NCBI RefSeq assembly: GCF_003182595.1
Contig: NZ_PDNZ01000002.1
Span: 186,001-250,000 of the forward strand
From: Prosthecochloris marina
GTDB lineage: Bacteria > Bacteroidota > Chlorobiia > Chlorobiales > Chlorobiaceae
Length of the DNA: 64,000 nt
Direction: 5' to 3'
This document shows positions 39,601 through 48,400 of the stretch, in pieces. The notes under the pieces were generated by a model. It was not told the origin of the DNA. It worked only from the letters and a program-made list of their open reading frames with translations, and searched no databases. The translations under genes were made by a program, and so were the position numbers. Position 1 is the stretch's first letter. The number at the start of each line of letters is the position of its first letter.

Positions 39601-39806
39601 CACTGACAACCGTTGCCGCCATGCTACCGACAGCATATGGATGGGCAGGCTATGACCCCACGCTTTCCCAGATGATGCTTGCATTGACCTGGGGCTTGAT
39701 CGGCGGAACCTTTGTAACTCTGATCCTTGTTCCTTGCCTCTACCGGATTATGATACGCCAAACGCAATGTCCGGAAAAAGCACAACGATACCCATGCAAC
39801 AATTGA
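36693..39806 (+). CDS. RND family efflux transporter, inner membrane pump
   Basis: A proton-driven resistance-nodulation-division pump of about 1037 residues. The first helix (about 15-35) precedes the porter domain, with K-K-E-E-L-P-D-I and Y-P-G-A-S-A-E-E-V-E; the TM4 proton relay aspartates appear in G-I-V-V-D-D-A-L-V-V-A-E-N, and the second half repeats the fold with G-A-L-G-L-A-G-V-I-V-N-D. GTG at 36693 gives a normal N-terminus; the in-frame ATG at 36537 would overlap the divergent miaB. The TolC-like gene overlaps its end by 13 bp, but no membrane fusion protein gene is present nearby. Substrate unknown. Confidence 0.9.
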   Translation: MLDRVIAFFIHRHLLTNMVFVVVLAAGLLAWSGLKKEELPDITFDTVRISVNYPGASAEEVEYHVTDPFEEALGSVEGIQHLVSSTAAGSCIITAELEPGNIDAILAEIRQEVFAVDLPDAIRDDPRIRVFKTSRKAIIDIGLILHGEHLLDTEQRRWLQNRALNLEKRLLAAPEVSRITRSGYLADEIHIKVNPAKLEEYNIPFNTVMNEISRNNVREPAGSIETLQEPKVTLYGELRTPEALQALAVQGGFEGQVLRLGDIAKVAYGHEKNRSVLKINGHEGILLKVAKSSGTGILEALHAVNRVVDDFESLQHDNSALQLVILDDEAIDLRNRLSIIGINGAIGFALILVILFVFLDLRSGFWVAVGIPFSFCFALAGTLFIGYSINNITLAAVIIVMGIVVDDALVVAENIKRTASSGAPLYQAATDGTSMVFMPVIASILTTCLAFVPLLFFEGRFGAMVAFIPAVVTLMLAGSMLEALFILPGHLTLSAGKSASSKREHWFETWESFYAGILENLLPFRWLILTLFLLGFIATLLLAGSFLAFSMFPDEETREVRLTGESPPESTQYETANSTQPLENRIAKSIGKEVVGFRNEIAKSRRGSVVEDNVFRMRIEIAPKESREKTADQLIEEWQEAAASSTTLSKLRFSKTRHGQESGSPVEVVIKEDDESTRRNAANALADAMKNVPGLTNIEQDQPKSSPEYRITLKRDKIKRLDIDPSQAAQTLRAALEGTILYEFSSDNEPVGVRFSLAEPSKQSLESLLEVPVENKAKYLVPLHSIIMVEKVEKPNSIVRRDRVRYTSIYADIDSKSGKSPLEIAETLEQDVFPAITSRYPSTTLEFDGEILDSRESKKDFIISIFSVLALIFIVLVLLFNSLRKALLIMLTIPFGLTGIIVAFIFHGIEFYGFFAVIGALGLAGVIVNDAIIMVTRLDRETRKKDNGKNLEVLISKAASTRLRAVLLTTLTTVAAMLPTAYGWAGYDPTLSQMMLALTWGLIGGTFVTLILVPCLYRIMIRQTQCPEKAQRYPCNN

Positions 39807-41260
39807 TTCGCCGAACGACAGCCGCTGCCACAATCCTGCTTTTGTTCAGTATCCCGACACAAGAACCAGCAGCATTTGCAAGCGGAAAAAAACTCTCTCT
39901 CGACGCCTTTGTTCGACTTGCGGCAGAACGCAACACGGTGTTCGAAGAGATACTCATCGACAGACTCCCGTTGCAGTACACCAGAACTCTTGCCCTTCCG
40001 GCAGACGATCTCCTACTTTCCGTTAAAGGCAAATACCTTCTCATGCTTGGAGATCCTGACGGTGGCACGGAATACAGCTTCGAACTGGATAAACTTTTCC
40101 CGTCAAGCGGCACCCGATTCTCAACATCTTATGCTGTCGATTACGGCCTTGGTTCAAGAGGAAACGAGTCGGAATTCAACATTGCGATCGTACAACCGGT
40201 TGCTGAAAATGCATTCGGCAAGGCAAACCGTCTGTTGGAAAAACTGTCAGGTATAGAAAACGACATTGCACACTATCAGATTGCTGAAGCATATGAAGAT
40301 TATCTGGCAAGCTTGGTCGGGCTCTACTATGACTGGTATGCCGCATCAGAAAATCTTGCAACCGCTACCAACGCATATGAGGATGCAAAAAAACAACTTG
40401 ACAATATTCGTGAAAGAAAGCAAAACAATATAGCCCTCCCTATTGACGTCAACAAGATCATGGTACAGACCGTGTCGCGGAAAGAACGTATGATTGCCTT
40501 GAAAAACGATTACCATGTCCAAACAAACCTCATCATGGAAGCCATCAGAGCCATTGGAACAGAAAGGCCTGTACCCGCCAAACCCGATGAAACACTACAT
40601 AACCCTATAAGAGACATTGAAACCGAAATCCTTACTTTTCAGGAATCGAGCCGGACTGCATCGATTCTGAATCTTCTGGAAGAAAAAGCAGGAACAGAAG
40701 TCGCCCAGGCCGCAGACAGGCTTTTACCCTCGATAAACCTGACCGCAGGCTTTGACCTTGTCGGAGACGGCAGGTTTTTCACGGATCCCGACCATGGTCT
40801 GTTTGCCGGGGTAAACCTGCAATGGCCTTTGCCAGACAAGCAGGAACACGCCCGTCATGACATAAGCCTGATAAATCAAAGGCGTACCGCTCTTTCAACC
40901 GGCAATACAAGACTATCACTTGAAACCTCTCTGAAAAATCTTTACTGGACAATAGAGAACCAGCGCCGTCTCATACAGCTCGCAAAGGAAAAAATAACCA
41001 TATCCCGAGCGGTCGTCAGGGATGAAAAAAAGAACTATTCACTGGGCAAGACAGATCTGAACGATCTCATTGACGAGGTAAACCGGCTTGAAGAACACCG
41101 CTTCAACCTTATCAATCGGGAAATCGAACTGCAGAAACTTATTGTAGAATGGAAGCGACTGACCGATGCCCTCGTGCAAGAAAAGGAGTTACCTGATATT
41201 CTACCCCTTCAACAATCAGAAACCAGACTGTTACAAAAGCCAGGCACCAACGGAGAATGA
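39794..41260 (+). CDS. TolC-family outer membrane efflux protein
   Basis: A 488-residue outer membrane factor that forms the exit duct for the RND pump. A signal peptide (about 1-29, ending A-F-A-S) is followed by two repeats of the alpha-helical barrel/beta-barrel unit, rich in heptad-like helices, with L-P-S-I-N-L-T-A-G-F-D-L in the second repeat and the F-N-L-I-N-R-E-I-E-L-Q-K-L helix near the end. ATG at 39794 was chosen because the hydrophobic signal begins there. Its 13-bp overlap with the pump gene suggests translational coupling. Confidence 0.9.
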   Translation: MQQLIRRTTAAATILLLFSIPTQEPAAFASGKKLSLDAFVRLAAERNTVFEEILIDRLPLQYTRTLALPADDLLLSVKGKYLLMLGDPDGGTEYSFELDKLFPSSGTRFSTSYAVDYGLGSRGNESEFNIAIVQPVAENAFGKANRLLEKLSGIENDIAHYQIAEAYEDYLASLVGLYYDWYAASENLATATNAYEDAKKQLDNIRERKQNNIALPIDVNKIMVQTVSRKERMIALKNDYHVQTNLIMEAIRAIGTERPVPAKPDETLHNPIRDIETEILTFQESSRTASILNLLEEKAGTEVAQAADRLLPSINLTAGFDLVGDGRFFTDPDHGLFAGVNLQWPLPDKQEHARHDISLINQRRTALSTGNTRLSLETSLKNLYWTIENQRRLIQLAKEKITISRAVVRDEKKNYSLGKTDLNDLIDEVNRLEEHRFNLINREIELQKLIVEWKRLTDALVQEKELPDILPLQQSETRLLQKPGTNGE

Positions 41261-41310
41261 TGCCATAACACAAAAAGTCTTGCAGGACTCCAGCATCCAT
41301 TCCCACCTAA

Positions 41311-41387
41311 GTCATGCCACACTCGATGCGGCATCCATAGAGACTTTCAAAAAAAAGATGGATCCCCGGATCGAGTCCGAGGATGAC
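41311..41387. repeat. Dispersed palindromic intergenic repeat, copy C
   Basis: A 77-bp element matching copy A across its length, with GTCATGCCAC at the left and CGAGGATGAC at the right; an A in the left arm weakens its inner hairpin (GCCACA/TGCGGC), while the right arm reads CCGGATCGAGTCCGAGG. It lies between the converging tolC-like and nifU genes. Confidence 0.85.
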
Positions 41388-41448
41388 GAAAAAAGAAGCG
41401 GCCCTTTTGTGACATCCTCTTGACCTGGAAAAAAATGAACGGTAATCG

Positions 41449-42060
41449 CTACTCTCCGAAATGGAGATGCTTGTATTTTTCGATCAGCTCTTCGGCCTCT
41501 TCTTTACACTGTCCGCACACCGTACCAAGCTTGGTATGTTCCTGCAATTCGTAAAAGGTACGAGCCCCTTCAAGTATGGCTTCCTCGATCTCGGCATCGG
41601 TAACGTTCATGCACTGACAAACAACCTTGGTTTTTTCCTTTCGAACCCGATCGTCCATGCCATTGCGTTCGAAGTAGTTGTTGATAGCCGCCCGAAGCGC
41701 CTTATCGCCGAGCACGGAACAATGGATTTTATTTTCAGGCAACCCCCCAAGCTCTTTGGTTACATCTTTCGGCGAAATGTCGAAAGCTTTATCAAGCGTC
41801 ATGCCTTTGACCATTTCAGAAAGAATCGATGTACTGGCAATAGCGCTTGCGCAACCATATGTTTTCCATTGACAGTCAGTGATAATCTCTGCATCCTTGT
41901 CAACCTTGATAACTACCATCATCTGATCCCCGCAGGAAAGGTTACCTTCCATACCCACCCCGTCGAACTCATCGGTATTATCACCCTGAAGAATGTTCTT
42001 CGGGTTCATGAAATGCTCCTTCAATGTATCGGTATACACCCAATCACTTGGCTGCAACAT
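41449..42060 (-). CDS. nifU: NifU-type Fe-S cluster scaffold (IscU plus BFD domains)
   Basis: A 203-residue Fe-S assembly scaffold. The N-terminal IscU-like domain has ligands C43 (S-C-G-D), C70 (G-C-A-S) and C114 (H-C-S-V); the central BFD-like [2Fe-2S] domain has C148-x-C150 and C182-x2-C185. The C-terminal Nfu domain of classical NifU is absent, so the protein ends right after the BFD domain. An AGGAGAAC ribosome site precedes the ATG, and the gene overlaps nifS by 17 bp, so the two are translationally coupled. The role may be general Fe-S supply as well as nitrogenase maturation; no nif structural genes are near. Confidence 0.92.
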   Translation of the reverse strand: MLQPSDWVYTDTLKEHFMNPKNILQGDNTDEFDGVGMEGNLSCGDQMMVVIKVDKDAEIITDCQWKTYGCASAIASTSILSEMVKGMTLDKAFDISPKDVTKELGGLPENKIHCSVLGDKALRAAINNYFERNGMDDRVRKEKTKVVCQCMNVTDAEIEEAILEGARTFYELQEHTKLGTVCGQCKEEAEELIEKYKHLHFGE

Positions 42061-43249
42061 GTTCTCCTCCCGTTATATAAGCTGTTGACATACTTCTTAT
42101 TCTTTTTATGACCCCGGGTAACACATCGAGCATACACCCGATGTCTTCCATTGTGGTTTCCCTCCCCATGCTGATACGAATAGAACCATGAGCACGTTCA
42201 GGACTCGATCCCGTAGCAAGCAGGACATGGGAGGGATCGAGCGACCCCGATGCACAAGCCGAACCGGTCGAAACCGCAATCCCCTGAAGATCGAGGTAAA
42301 GCATGATAGCCTCACCTTCCGCACCAGGAAAGGACACATTCAGCGTATTCGGCATACTCAGGGTTGGATGGCCATTGAAAACAGCATCATCGATCGATCC
42401 CTCGATACCGTTTTTCAACGCCTGCTTCATCTCAACCATTCGCTTTATCTCTTCATCCATTTCCGCATCACGCATTTCTATGGCTTTGGCCAACCCGATA
42501 ATTCCGAGAGTATTTTCCGTTCCGGCACGTCGTCCTTTTTCCTGGTGACCACCACGAATAAACGGACAGTAAGGAGTTCCTTTCTTCACATAGAGAGCCC
42601 CGATCCCTTTAGGCCCGTAAATTTTATGAGCGCTCATAGTAAGAAAGTCCACTCCAAGATCACTGACATTCATCCGCATTTTACCAATTGCCTGCACCGC
42701 ATCGGTATGCACCAACGAACCGTTTGCATGCGCCAACTTCGCAATTTCCGCAATATCCTGAATCGTACCGATCTCGTTATTGGCTGTCATTACCGAAACT
42801 AACCCGACGTTATCGGTAAGATATTCCTTGAACTGATCCATGTCGACCCGGCCGTACTGATCGACATCGAGAAACTTTACCTTTGTCCCCTTGTGCGCAA
42901 GGCATTCGGATGTTTCCAATACACAAGGGTGTTCAATTTTGGTTGTGATAATAGATGTCTTGGCTCTGAAACCGGGTAAACACAGGTTTGACGCACATGC
43001 GAACAGGGAAAGTACTGTATTGTTCGCTTCCGAGCCACTCCCGACAAAAACAAGTTCGTCTTCATGAGCTCCTATGAAATCCGCAACAACCTGCCTTGAA
43101 TGTTCGACATTCGCCCTTGCTTCTCTTCCAAAGGCATGCATGCTCGATGGGTTTCCGAACATTTCCATCGCCTCGACCATTTCCTTTTTCACCTCGGGGT
43201 GAAGCGGTGTCGTGGCATTGTGATCAAGATATACCCGTCTTGTTTCCAT
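42044..43249 (-). CDS. nifS: Cysteine desulfurase NifS/IscS
   Basis: A 401-residue PLP enzyme that takes sulfur from cysteine for Fe-S clusters and thio-modifications. The start Y-L-D-H-N-A-T-T-P-L is typical; the PLP lysine lies in M-S-A-H-K-I-Y-G-P-K-G, and the catalytic cysteine in S-T-G-S-A-C-A-S-G-S-L. A histidine before the H-T-D-A-V-Q segment stacks on PLP. Its coupling to nifU and its place next to cysK make a sulfur-mobilisation operon: CysK makes cysteine, NifS desulfurates it and NifU receives the cluster. Confidence 0.95.
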   Translation of the reverse strand: METRRVYLDHNATTPLHPEVKKEMVEAMEMFGNPSSMHAFGREARANVEHSRQVVADFIGAHEDELVFVGSGSEANNTVLSLFACASNLCLPGFRAKTSIITTKIEHPCVLETSECLAHKGTKVKFLDVDQYGRVDMDQFKEYLTDNVGLVSVMTANNEIGTIQDIAEIAKLAHANGSLVHTDAVQAIGKMRMNVSDLGVDFLTMSAHKIYGPKGIGALYVKKGTPYCPFIRGGHQEKGRRAGTENTLGIIGLAKAIEMRDAEMDEEIKRMVEMKQALKNGIEGSIDDAVFNGHPTLSMPNTLNVSFPGAEGEAIMLYLDLQGIAVSTGSACASGSLDPSHVLLATGSSPERAHGSIRISMGRETTMEDIGCMLDVLPGVIKRIRSMSTAYITGGEHVAAK

Positions 43250-43304
43250 AATTCTCTATAACGATTCAAAGAATTGCAAAACCAGCCTGTTGCCGTAGTA
43301 ACCT

Positions 43305-44231
43305 CTACTCATCGGCAAACAGCCAGGTCGAAAGATAGCGTTCTCCTGTATCAGGCAAAAGTACAACAATTTTTTTTCCCTGCATATCTTGTCGCCCCCC
43401 AACCTGAAGGGCGGCCCACATTGCCGCTCCCGAAGAAATTCCACCAAGAATACCTTCCATCTCGGCGAGCTTCCTTGCAATTTCTCCAGCATCATCATGC
43501 TTTACCTGAATAACCTCATCAATGATATCCTTGTTGAGATTCCCTGGAACAAAACCAGCCCCTATTCCCTGTATTTTATGTGGACCCGGTTGTCCGCCAG
43601 AAATAACAGGAGAATCTTCAGGCTCGACAGCAATAATTTTTACATCGGGCTTGCGTTGTTTCAACACTTCACCAACACCGGTCAGCGTTCCCCCCGTACC
43701 GACCCCGGCAACAAAAACATCAACGGTTCCCTCGGTATCTCTCCAAATCTCCTCGGCCGTAGTCCGGCGATGAATATCGGGATTTGCCGGATTGCTGAAC
43801 TGCTGCAGCATGATACTGTCCGGTATGACATCAACCAGGCGTTCAGCCTCCTCTATCGCTCCTTTCATACCCAATGCACCATCTGTCAGAACAAGCTCGG
43901 CTCCGAATATTTTCAGGAGTCGCCGCCGCTCGATGCTCATGGTATCGGGCATGGTCAGCATCAACGTATAACCCTTCGCCGCACAAGCAAATGCGAGTGC
44001 AATACCGGTATTGCCACTTGTAGGCTCAATGATCGTGGTATTTTCAGTAATCATTCCTTTGCGTTCAGCATCCTCGATCATAGCTACACCTATTCGGTCT
44101 TTTACACTGGAAAGAGGATTAAACGACTCGAGCTTGGCAATGATATCCGCACTGCTAGTCTCACCCAGACGCTGTATTGCCACAAGCGGCGTACCACCTG
44201 TTGTCTCCGTCAAATTGTCATGAATTTTCAT
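43305..44231 (-). CDS. cysK: Cysteine synthase A
   Basis: A 308-residue O-acetylserine sulfhydrylase, making cysteine from O-acetylserine and sulfide. The PLP lysine is K44 in [10 protein letters not shown], and the substrate loop T-S-G-N-T-G lies at 71-76; [12 protein letters not shown] is the phosphate-binding loop. ATG at 44231 was chosen over an in-frame TTG at 44252. It is 55 bp upstream of nifS on the same strand. In a sulfide-oxidising phototroph sulfide is abundant, which suits this route. Confidence 0.95.
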   Translation of the reverse strand: MKIHDNLTETTGGTPLVAIQRLGETSSADIIAKLESFNPLSSVKDRIGVAMIEDAERKGMITENTTIIEPTSGNTGIALAFACAAKGYTLMLTMPDTMSIERRRLLKIFGAELVLTDGALGMKGAIEEAERLVDVIPDSIMLQQFSNPANPDIHRRTTAEEIWRDTEGTVDVFVAGVGTGGTLTGVGEVLKQRKPDVKIIAVEPEDSPVISGGQPGPHKIQGIGAGFVPGNLNKDIIDEVIQVKHDDAGEIARKLAEMEGILGGISSGAAMWAALQVGGRQDMQGKKIVVLLPDTGERYLSTWLFADE

Positions 44232-44311
44232 ATTCAACGCCGAACCATTCAAATGTTACTGCAACCCCCAAATAAAAACTGTCTGAAGACATCTGCACTA
44301 CCTGCCGCTTT

Positions 44312-45016
44312 TCAGCTCAATCCGTATACCGGAATCGAGGCTCCGTGCACAGCCCTTGACTCCTCCGAAACAAGAAAAAGGATAACATCAGCTATCGCTT
44401 CCGGCGAAACCCAGCGGGAAAAATCAGCATCCGGCATATCCTTCCGATTGGCAGGTGTATCAATGATGCTGGGCAAAACACAGTTAACGTTTATTCCTGC
44501 CTGCCGGTTTTCTTCAGCGAGACACTCTGTAAGCTTGATTACGGCCGACTTTGAAACAACATACGGAGCAACACCTATTCCTCCTTTCAGCGCTGTTTTT
44601 GCCGAGACATTGACAACACTGCCTTTCTTCTGTTTGCGCATAAACGGAATGACCGCTCTCGTCATGAGAAAAACACTTTTTGCATTGATATCGAGCATGT
44701 AATCCCATGTCTCTTCAGCAGCTTCATGGACAAGATGCCCCATGGTAAAACCACCGGCAATATTGACCAGAGCGTCTATACGCCCGAAACGCTCCAGAAC
44801 CCGGCCAACCGATGTTTCAACAGATGATGCAAGCGTAAGATCGGACTCCTGACACATCACCGTTTTTACATCTTGCCACTGGCTGACATGCGTATCAACA
44901 CGCTTATCGACAAGAGCCATCATGGCCCCTTTATCGAAGAACTTTTTCGACACAACACTTCCCAGGGCACCTGCAGCACCGGTTATAACCACGACGTTTC
45001 CTGATATATCACTCAT
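44312..45016 (-). CDS. Short-chain dehydrogenase/reductase
   Basis: A 234-residue classical SDR. The NAD(P)-binding loop T-G-A-A-G-A-L-G-S is at about 11-19, N-I-A-G-G in the fourth strand near 85, the catalytic serine in V-N-V-S-A-K, and Y-x-x-x-K in P-Y-V-V-S-K. The adenine-side acidic residue in L-V-D-K-R points to NAD preference. ATG at 45016 was chosen because the Rossmann fold begins 10 residues later; an in-frame start at 45076 would add an unrelated leader. The substrate is not known. It lies upstream of cysK on the same strand. Confidence 0.88.
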   Translation of the reverse strand: MSDISGNVVVITGAAGALGSVVSKKFFDKGAMMALVDKRVDTHVSQWQDVKTVMCQESDLTLASSVETSVGRVLERFGRIDALVNIAGGFTMGHLVHEAAEETWDYMLDINAKSVFLMTRAVIPFMRKQKKGSVVNVSAKTALKGGIGVAPYVVSKSAVIKLTECLAEENRQAGINVNCVLPSIIDTPANRKDMPDADFSRWVSPEAIADVILFLVSEESRAVHGASIPVYGLS

Positions 45017-45187
45017 TTCACATGCTTTTTGATGACCAAAACAAGCATATAGCCAAGTATGGATAAAGGAATACATAAATCGGACAATAAATTCCCTGTT
45101 TCACCCAGCTCGACCGAAGATGTAATCATTAATCAATTTAATACTCAGGAAATTTTACAGAACCAACACGAAGTTTCAAACCGGGAA

Positions 45188-46108
45188 TCACTTTTCACCC
45201 AGCACGACAGTTCTTTTGCGTAACGGAGGGACTTTTTCGCCATTCAGATACAGCTCAACAAAAGGAGGACGACCGATATTAACCCAGAATTTCCTTTTTG
45301 CCTCATAACGCAGTACTTCTCCAGCCTTGAACTGTCCGCCGGGATATACCATATCACCGTCATCGGCTACGATTTTTACCCAGCTGAGATCATCGGTAAT
45401 TCGGACAATGAGTATTTTCTGATATGGCGATGCCGGTGATTCAGGTAAAAACGATACCCCCTGCGCCCACTCCTCCTGCATTACGGCAAGATCGGGGGAA
45501 ACAGCATTTTCATGAGCGGGTACCTTCATGAGCGTATCGAGCCGGGCAACCGAGTCCGACCCCGTAAGGTCGAATTCAGGCTGCATTTCAACGACCGACA
45601 CCTCAGCCTCATTTTCCTTTTGCGAACCTGCCTGATCATCTCCTGACGACCCGGAAAACATAAAAAATGAGATGGCAAATAAAACAAGGACAAAGAGTAC
45701 CGCTCCTCCTACAAGCAGTGCGGCGACAGGAGTTTTACCTCCAGCTGCAGTGACAGCACCGAACATGCCGGAAAGGCGCTCACCATTCCCTCCCCTCTGT
45801 TCATCCTCTACCGGTTCGTTTCCCTGCATGATTTTGAGGTCTGCAGGAATGCTGAGCTCATCCCTGCAACGCTCTATAAGGTCACTGTCATATACATCGA
45901 GAGCCTGAGCATATTCCTTCAGAAAAGCATAAACGTATGCTGCAGGCAAAAACGTCAAATTCCCAGCCTCGATTTTTTCCAGGTGGTCCTTTTTTATTCT
46001 TGTCTCGGCACTGAGTTCCTCAAGAGAAAGTCCCTGCTCTTTTCTGGCTCGAACGAGTTTGCTTACCAGCAAATCGCTTGCAGAGCCAAATGTCGCTTCA
46101 TCCGCCAT
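45188..46108 (-). CDS. RodZ-like helix-turn-helix membrane protein
   Basis: A 306-residue bitopic protein. An N-terminal helix-turn-helix domain (about 10-80, with L-V-R-A-R-K-E-Q-G-L-S-L-E-E-L-S and R-I-K-K-D-H-L-E-K-I-E) is followed by one membrane helix (about 130-153) and a C-terminal DUF4115-type beta domain (about 220-300, K-I-V-A-D-D-G... F-W-V-N-I-G-R-P). RodZ links MreB to the membrane and controls cell shape; the fold order here matches. ATG at 46108 begins the cytoplasmic domain. A divisome or shape role is likely but no mre genes are near. Confidence 0.82.
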   Translation of the reverse strand: MADEATFGSASDLLVSKLVRARKEQGLSLEELSAETRIKKDHLEKIEAGNLTFLPAAYVYAFLKEYAQALDVYDSDLIERCRDELSIPADLKIMQGNEPVEDEQRGGNGERLSGMFGAVTAAGGKTPVAALLVGGAVLFVLVLFAISFFMFSGSSGDDQAGSQKENEAEVSVVEMQPEFDLTGSDSVARLDTLMKVPAHENAVSPDLAVMQEEWAQGVSFLPESPASPYQKILIVRITDDLSWVKIVADDGDMVYPGGQFKAGEVLRYEAKRKFWVNIGRPPFVELYLNGEKVPPLRKRTVVLGEK

Positions 46109-46309
46109 GACACGCACGTGATTTATGTCATCCGTTGAATTCTTCCGAACCACCCAAAACACTCAACTTATGTAGTTTACAAAAATTAAGCCTTCATGAC
46201 AATTGAATTAACAATAATTTACACAGGCCTGTACGACTGTCGCCCTGATCACATCGTCATACACTTTCATGAATTACCCTTGGTCTCGAGGGCTTTGATC
46301 GAATACTTT

Positions 46310-48400
46310 TTATTTACCTCTCACCCCATATTCGGACACATAAAACCACTGGTCACTTTCCGCCTGCTTGTTTTGCACCAGTCGATGCAACATACCGGAA
46401 GGATCTCCTCCCTGCTGCAAAGACAATGCAAGCAATACCCGCATCTCCTCAAGCTCCGTATCGGAAAAATGCTTCCAAAGCAGAAAAACAGCCTGACGGG
46501 GAAACGCTAATTTCCGCTCCAGAGCATCTCGATACTTTTCCGTGCTGTAAAAAGTAAACTCCTGCTCCGCATCTCTTTCTTCTTTCAGTGAAGTCTGGTA
46601 TGCAATTTCATTTGCCGAGTAGACCCACGAAACCGGAAAATCACGAACCAGAAACCGGTTGTTCCCAAGCAGATGAGCTGGAACCGGTTCACCGGCAATA
46701 ACTGTCAATCGTTGCACATCCTGCAGGCGGCCTGTATATGGTTTGATCAACAGGTCCGTCAACCAAAGCCGGTCAGCATCTCTTGCAATACCGGTAATGT
46801 CACCTTCTGCGCCTACTGCAAGACGCTCTGTCAAACGCTTTAATCTGGACCGGTAAAGAGCATCATCGATCTTTCGCCTGGACACATCGACATAGCCGTT
46901 TTGCACCAGAAAAACCGTACACCAGCGTTTCCCCTCGATAATTTTCAAGACTGCATGGTTTTCATCAAGCGTTTGCTGAACTGTCCTCAGAGTAACGGGA
47001 GCCAATGCTAACCGTTCTGCCTGTAATGGTGAAACATTGCGTAGCTCTCCAATTTTTTCGTAAAACTGTCCCCGTTTTTTGTTAATCGCATCGATTGTTG
47101 TCGCATGCATCTCATACCCCCAACCCGATTCATAACAATTCATCGACCGTTGAAGCAACGCATTCAGCTCGAGACCGATCCTTTCGACCTGTCGTGCAAG
47201 TTTTTCATGCTTTCCCGGCAGTTCAAGAGAATCATAACGATGCTGTACCGCCTGTTGTAACACATAAAGCTTTTTGAGTTCATCATATTCAAAAGCCTCG
47301 GCATACCTGCCTTTACTCAACAGCAATTCCACCAACGTATCGGTCGAGCGGTCGATAAGGCTTACAATGGCATAACCCGGTAAAGGAGCAAGCTGATACT
47401 GATAAATACTCAACCCTTTTTTCAACACCTTTATCTTTTCAGCATCATCTATTTTCGACCCGGTCCCCTGTTTCAAAAGTGCCACCATCCTCGCAAGTGG
47501 CATATTGTTTCTTTCAAAGTAATCGAGCGTGCGCGCGTAAGCTTCCGGATTATTGGCCAGAACTGCGTTGGATTCAAAATCCAGCACCTGAACAAGCCTT
47601 TCTTCGCCTGCAAGACGGGCTCGTGCGAGCGCTTTAAAATAAAGATAACTCGCATCCCTGACATGAGCGGGAAACATCTCGAGTAACATCGCTGCCCGGC
47701 GCAGGGCAAGCGCCTCTGCCCTTTCCGTTCCTTTCCGCTCCTCATCGAGCAGTTTTCTTGCAAGCCCGATAGTTTTATGTACATAGAACGAAGGCGCTTC
47801 AGCCTTGCCGAACGACTCATCGAGACTCAGCTCGAGCAGCCCGGTGTATGCCTGCAACGAAACGAGCGGATCGATGTTACCGCTCAACCCGTTATAAAGG
47901 GCAAATGCTTTTTCGGGCTTTTCTGCCAGAGTCTGGTAACGGGCAAGTTTCAGTGAATCTTCAACACTCATCGAAGAGATTTTCATCAAAGCCTTTTCCG
48001 CTTCGGCAAACTCACCGAGTTCAGCCAGAAGGAGAGCTTTCGTGCGGATACGTCCTGTCTCAACGCTATCGGCTAGCATCCCTTTACACTGCTGTTCAAT
48101 GATCTCATGAGAGGCGAGAGCATCGAAATACTCTCCCGTCAACGCTTCTATGGCACTCTTGCGGTTCAAAGCTTCGGCGGCTTCAAGCGAAAAGCCGTCC
48201 AGAGTATCTCGAGCAAGCCCTTTGTTTAAAAGTTCAAGGGCATTTTCATAGTCATGATTTGCTGCATGCACAGCCGCCTTTTCGTAGAATACAGTCCCCT
48301 TTTCACCCGCCGGCTCCCTTTCAGGCTTTGCACATGCTGCGACAACAAAAACTATGGATACTAAGACGATATGACGTATGATACCCACGATCGTATTCAT
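46310..48400 (-). CDS. Lipoprotein with helical repeats and degenerate CHAT-like domain
   Basis: A 696-residue predicted lipoprotein (lipobox V-A-A-C, cysteine 23). Residues about 35-430 form TPR-like helical pairs (F-Y-E-K-A-A-V-H-A-A-N-H-D-Y-E-N-A-L-E-L-L). The C-terminal part (about 455-690) has the strand pattern of a CHAT domain: L-D-E-N-H-A-V-L-K-I-I-E-G, L-I-K-P-Y-T-G-R-L-Q-D-V-Q-R-L-T-V-I-A-G-E-P and V-S-W-V-Y-S-A-N-E-I-A-Y. The usual histidine-glycine and cysteine dyad of CHAT/caspase peptidases is not found, so it may be a binding rather than cutting domain. No partner is identified. Confidence 0.72.
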   Translation of the reverse strand: MNTIVGIIRHIVLVSIVFVVAACAKPEREPAGEKGTVFYEKAAVHAANHDYENALELLNKGLARDTLDGFSLEAAEALNRKSAIEALTGEYFDALASHEIIEQQCKGMLADSVETGRIRTKALLLAELGEFAEAEKALMKISSMSVEDSLKLARYQTLAEKPEKAFALYNGLSGNIDPLVSLQAYTGLLELSLDESFGKAEAPSFYVHKTIGLARKLLDEERKGTERAEALALRRAAMLLEMFPAHVRDASYLYFKALARARLAGEERLVQVLDFESNAVLANNPEAYARTLDYFERNNMPLARMVALLKQGTGSKIDDAEKIKVLKKGLSIYQYQLAPLPGYAIVSLIDRSTDTLVELLLSKGRYAEAFEYDELKKLYVLQQAVQHRYDSLELPGKHEKLARQVERIGLELNALLQRSMNCYESGWGYEMHATTIDAINKKRGQFYEKIGELRNVSPLQAERLALAPVTLRTVQQTLDENHAVLKIIEGKRWCTVFLVQNGYVDVSRRKIDDALYRSRLKRLTERLAVGAEGDITGIARDADRLWLTDLLIKPYTGRLQDVQRLTVIAGEPVPAHLLGNNRFLVRDFPVSWVYSANEIAYQTSLKEERDAEQEFTFYSTEKYRDALERKLAFPRQAVFLLWKHFSDTELEEMRVLLALSLQQGGDPSGMLHRLVQNKQAESDQWFYVSEYGVRGK

